Source of the DNA: Shinella pollutisoli
GTDB lineage: Bacteria; Pseudomonadota; Alphaproteobacteria; Rhizobiales; Rhizobiaceae
Assembly: GCF_024609765.1 (NCBI RefSeq)
Contig: NZ_JANFDG010000012.1
Span: 1 to 64,000, forward strand
Length of the DNA stretch: 64,000 nucleotides
Reading direction: 5' to 3'
The notes beneath the pieces were generated by a model that had not been told where the DNA came from, made no database searches, and saw only the letters and a program-made list of their open reading frames with translations. Every line of letters begins with the position of its first letter. Position 1 is the first letter of the stretch. Positions 61,094 to 64,000 of the stretch are shown here, one piece after another. Position numbers and translations under genes: made by a program.

Positions 61094-63540
61094 GCGCGCA
61101 GCCTTTCGTTGCCGGGATCGAAGAGCGGGCCGTCGGGCTGGACGGTCGCCCTGAAGCGGTCGCCGTAGATTTCGACCTCGATCTCCATGCCGGGGACGGC
61201 CAAGTCGGCGCGCAGCATGCCGAGCGCGACCGACCGGCCGACGCGGTAGCCCCAGTTGCCGGAGGTCGTCTCGCCGACGACCTTGCCCTCGTGCCAGAGC
61301 GTCGACATGTAGGGCGCATCGCAATCGCCGGCCTCCACGGTGAGCAGCACGAAGCGCTTGGAAACGCCCTGCTGCCTCTCGCTTTCCAGCGCGGCCTTGC
61401 CCTTGAACGCGGGCTTGCCCCAGTCGACGAAGCGGTCGAGGCCGCCCTCAAGGATCGTGTAGTCGGTCGAAAGGTCGCCCTTCCAGGCGCGGTAGCCCTT
61501 CTCGATGCGCAGGCTGTCGAGCGCCTCCATGCCGAAGGGTTTCAGCCCGTGCCTCTGCCCCGCCGACCAGACGGCGTCGAAGACCGGCGCCGTATCCTCG
61601 ACCTTCGTGTGGATCTCCCAGCCGAGCTCGCCGGCGAAGGAGACGCGCACGAGCTGGCACCAGCGGCCGGCGATCTGCGCAGACTGGTGCGTCAGCCACG
61701 GCTTCGAAAGGTCGGCCTCCGTCACCGCGGCGAGGATGGCGCGGGAATTCGGGCCGGAGAGGATCTGGCAGGAGAAGGCGTCCGTCACGTCGTCGATGGT
61801 GAAGGCGGCGTCCGCCGGCCGGTGCTTCTGCAGCCATTCGAGATCGTGCCACTGGGCGGTCGCGGCGGTGATGAGGAAGAAGAAGTCCTCGTCCAGCATC
61901 ATCACCGACATTTCCGTGACGATGCGGCCCTTGTCGTCGGCGAAATAGGCAAGGCCGATGCGGCCGGGCTTCGGCACCTTGCCCGTGACGAGCGAGGAGA
62001 GCCAAGCCGTCGCTCCCGTGCCCTTCACGCGGAAGCGCGAGAAGCCGGGAAGGTCGAGGATGCCGGCGGCCTCGGTGACGGCGCGGCACTCCTCCTCGAT
62101 GCGCGGCCGCCACGGTCCCTCGCGGTTCCAGGTCTGCGTCGCCTCCTGCGAGGTGTCGTCGCCGGGCTTCGCATACCACATGGCGCGCTCCCAGCCGTTA
62201 TAAGGCTTGAACTGCGCGCCGAGCGCCTTGATGCGGTCGTGGATCGGCGACAGCTTCCTGTCGCGGCCGGTCGGCCAGGCGTGCTTGGGGAAGTGCATGG
62301 CATATTCGTGGCCGTAGACCTCCATGCCCTTGGCGACGCAATAGTCCATGTCGGCGGCGAAGGACGTATAGCGGCGCGGGTCGCAGGACCACATGTCCCA
62401 CTCCGTCTCGCCCTCCGTCACCCATTCGGCGAGCACCTTGCCGGCGCCGCCCGCCTGGCAGATGCCGAAGGTGAAGACGCAGGCCTCGAAGGCGTTCGGC
62501 ACGCCGGGCATCGGGCCGATCAGCGGATTGCCGTCCGGCGCATAGGGGATCGGGCCGTTGATCATGCGCGACAGGCCCGCCGTGCCGAGGATCGGCACGC
62601 GCTCGACGGCGTCGTTGAGATACCATTCCAGCCGGTCCAGGTCGTCCGGGAAGAGCTGGAAGGAGAAGTCGTCCGGCATCGGATCGTCGGGCGTCACCCA
62701 GTGCGCCTTGCAGTTGCGCTCGTAGGGGCCGAGGTTCATGCCGGTCTTCTCCTGCCGGAGATAATAGGAGCTATCGACGTCGCGCAGCAGCGGCAGCTTG
62801 TGGCCGACCTCCTTCGTCCAGGCGGCGAGCTCCGGGATCTCCTCGAACAGCATGTACTGATGGCTCATCACCATCATCGGCACGTCGCGGCCGAACCATT
62901 TTCCGACCTCGCGGGCATAGTAGCCGGCGGCGTTGACGACCTTCTCGCAGCGGATCTCGCCCTGCGGCGTCGAGATCACCCATTCGTCGCCCTCGCGGCG
63001 CGCGCCGGTCGCCGGACAGAAGCGGAAGATTTTCGCGCCCATGTCGCGCGCACCCTTGGCGAGCGCCTGGGTGAGCTGCGCCGGGTCGATGTCGCCGTCA
63101 TAGGGATCGTAGAGCGCGCCGACGAGGTCGTGCGTCTCCAGGAACGGGTATTTGCCGCGCATCTCGTCGGGCGAGAGGATGTCGAGGTCCATGCCCTGGT
63201 AGCGGCCCATGCCGACGACGCGCCTGAACTCCTGCAGCCGCTCCTTCGAATGGCCGAGGCGGATCGAGCCGGTGACGTGGTAGTTCATCGGATAGTCGAC
63301 CAGCGCACCCAGCTCCCGGTAGAGCGAGGCGGAATAGCGCTGCATGTTCATGATCGACCAGGAGGCGGAGAAGGTCGGCACGTTGCCGGCGGCGTGCCAG
63401 GTGGAGCCGGCCGTCAGCTCGTTCTTCTCGAGCAGCACGCAGTCCGTCCAGCCGGCCCTGGCCAGATGGTAGAGCGCCGAGGCGCCGACCGCCCCTCCCC
63501 CGATGATGACGACGCGTGCATGCGATGGCAGTCCGGACAT
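61090..63540 (-). CDS. Dimethylglycine/sarcosine dehydrogenase-like FAD protein with GcvT domain
   Basis: The 816-residue protein joins a DAO-type FAD oxidoreductase (about 1-390; GGGAVGASALYHLARAG, TAGSTWHAAGNVP where His49 corresponds to the covalent-FAD histidine), an FAO_M middle region (about 390-440) and a C-terminal GcvT/aminomethyltransferase domain (about 470-810; LPGFSRFRVKGTGATAWLSS, GPNSRAILAAVTEADLSKPW, GELGWEIHTKVED) that binds tetrahydrofolate. It oxidatively demethylates a methylated glycine and loads the carbon on folate. ATG 63540 follows aaggggaagcgaga. First gene of the operon, divergent from LysR. Confidence 0.92.
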   Translation of the reverse strand: MSGLPSHARVVIIGGGAVGASALYHLARAGWTDCVLLEKNELTAGSTWHAAGNVPTFSASWSIMNMQRYSASLYRELGALVDYPMNYHVTGSIRLGHSKERLQEFRRVVGMGRYQGMDLDILSPDEMRGKYPFLETHDLVGALYDPYDGDIDPAQLTQALAKGARDMGAKIFRFCPATGARREGDEWVISTPQGEIRCEKVVNAAGYYAREVGKWFGRDVPMMVMSHQYMLFEEIPELAAWTKEVGHKLPLLRDVDSSYYLRQEKTGMNLGPYERNCKAHWVTPDDPMPDDFSFQLFPDDLDRLEWYLNDAVERVPILGTAGLSRMINGPIPYAPDGNPLIGPMPGVPNAFEACVFTFGICQAGGAGKVLAEWVTEGETEWDMWSCDPRRYTSFAADMDYCVAKGMEVYGHEYAMHFPKHAWPTGRDRKLSPIHDRIKALGAQFKPYNGWERAMWYAKPGDDTSQEATQTWNREGPWRPRIEEECRAVTEAAGILDLPGFSRFRVKGTGATAWLSSLVTGKVPKPGRIGLAYFADDKGRIVTEMSVMMLDEDFFFLITAATAQWHDLEWLQKHRPADAAFTIDDVTDAFSCQILSGPNSRAILAAVTEADLSKPWLTHQSAQIAGRWCQLVRVSFAGELGWEIHTKVEDTAPVFDAVWSAGQRHGLKPFGMEALDSLRIEKGYRAWKGDLSTDYTILEGGLDRFVDWGKPAFKGKAALESERQQGVSKRFVLLTVEAGDCDAPYMSTLWHEGKVVGETTSGNWGYRVGRSVALGMLRADLAVPGMEIEVEIYGDRFRATVQPDGPLFDPGNERLRA

Positions 63541-63615
63541 TCTCGCTTCCCCTTCTTTGAGCGGATTTGTGGCAACCAAACCGATCGGCGGCAAGCCGCA
63601 GATTCCGCTTTATTG

Positions 63616-63630
63616 ATCGAGGAATTCGAT
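63616..63630. promoter_or_regulatory. Candidate LysR-type operator
   Basis: The dyad atcga-ggaat-tcgat has the T-N11-A form bound by LysR proteins. It lies between the divergent dehydrogenase operon (start 63540) and the LysR gene at the right edge (63813). Confidence 0.5.
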
Positions 63631-63649
63631 TAGCTTGCGGGGAAGACAT

Positions 63650-63792
63650 GGCCCCTCATCCCGCTGCCGCGACCTTCTTCCCGCAGGCGGGGAGAAGGAA
63701 GCGAGCCGCAGGGGTTTCCTGCCAAGGCAAACCGGCGCGGCATCCCCTTCTCCCGCCTGCGGGGAGACGATGCCGGCAGGCGGATGAGGGGC
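63650..63792. repeat. Interspersed palindromic element
   Basis: Left end gcccctcatcccgctgccgc, right end tgccggcaggcggatgaggg, with two internal cttcttcccgc/gcggggagaagg-type palindromes, one degraded. It lies between the putative operator and the LysR gene. Confidence 0.8.
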
Positions 63793-63812
63793 GGCAACGG
63801 CAGGACCCGCCC

Positions 63813-64000
63813 ATGCAGATCGAACTCATCGAGACCTATCTCGACCTGATGGAGACCCGCAGCTTCAACCGCACGGCGGAGCGGCTGAACCTCACGCAGT
63901 CGACCGTCTCGCACCGCGTCAAGGCGCTGGAGGCGACGCTCGGCCGCCCGCTCTTCACCCGCAACAAGGGCGGCACGCAGCCGACGGCGGCGGGGCTCCG
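63813..64000 (+). CDS. LysR-family regulator, 3' end beyond window
   Basis: ATG 63813 starts IELIETYLDLMETRSFNRTA, NLTQSTVSHRVKALEATLG and RPLFTRNKGG, a clear LysR winged-helix N-terminus (62 codons seen). The C-terminal sensor domain is cut off by the window edge. It is divergent from the dimethylglycine-dehydrogenase-like operon, the normal target arrangement for LysR. Confidence 0.9.
   Translation, partial: MQIELIETYLDLMETRSFNRTAERLNLTQSTVSHRVKALEATLGRPLFTRNKGGTQPTAAGL

Overview
The window is a GC-rich (by eye about two-thirds G+C) chromosomal or megaplasmid segment of an alphaproteobacterium, most likely a member of the Rhizobiaceae (Rhizobium/Ensifer/Shinella-like). The reasons are the many periplasmic-binding-protein transporters, a two-domain carnitine dehydrogenase-thioesterase, a TGA-N9-TCA iron box, and roughly ten copies of a GC-rich interspersed palindromic element (core ccttctccccgc...gcggggagaagg) of the kind common in rhizobial genomes. 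Genus is an inference. No tRNA, rRNA, CRISPR array or transposase gene was seen.

Layout. 1-950: AT-richer accessory DNA with a DNA adenine methyltransferase-like gene and a small helix-turn-helix-like gene cut by the window edge, starting 11 bp after the stop of ettA. 952-14199: mostly housekeeping and single genes: ettA, a degenerate RNase T2, an alpha/beta hydrolase plus DMT exporter, a CoA-transferase plus ThDP enzyme pair, a TIGR01244 phosphatase-like protein, a DUF4432-like mutarotase, an L,D-transpeptidase, a soluble globin-coupled chemoreceptor and an orphan ParA. 14420-22487 (minus): one catabolic operon (N-formylglutamate amidohydrolase-like, TRAP transporter DctQMP, glutamine-synthetase-like ligase, aldehyde dehydrogenase, iron alcohol dehydrogenase) that ends in a clear intrinsic terminator and is flanked by a divergent RpiR regulator. 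22664-29076: RpiR and a four-gene ABC importer plus an orphan PotD-like binding protein. 29082-30955: two cell-wall lipoproteins (YkuD and GH25).

31071-44493: a carnitine module. It comprises a GlxA-type regulator, a BKACE enzyme, carnitine dehydrogenase fused to a thioesterase, an acyl-CoA dehydrogenase, an NDP-forming acyl-CoA ligase, a CaiD-like hydratase and an oligopeptide-type ABC importer with a fused double ATPase. Read together it can activate a carnitine precursor such as gamma-butyrobetaine or crotonobetaine and take it to glycine betaine. 45117-47829: a three-gene overlapping operon (HSL-type hydrolase, ACT protein, small secreted PAAR-like protein) and a divergent LysR regulator. 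47959-53657: a polyamine importer followed by gamma-aminobutyraldehyde dehydrogenase, the same order as E. coli ydcSTUVW. 53755-58655: a DUF1328 membrane peptide, then an iron-siderophore receptor, FhuF and a binding protein behind a probable iron box, then a small membrane protein. 58716-63540 (minus): a tightly overlapping operon of an MttB-family methyltransferase, an ICL/PEP-mutase-family lyase and a dimethylglycine/sarcosine dehydrogenase-like flavoprotein, divergent from a LysR gene cut by the right edge.

Taken together, much of the window imports and breaks down quaternary amines and polyamines: carnitine to betaine, possible betaine or methylamine demethylation, putrescine to GABA, and a gamma-glutamyl-type amine pathway. 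All calls rest on reading translated sequence and remembered family motifs; no database search was run.
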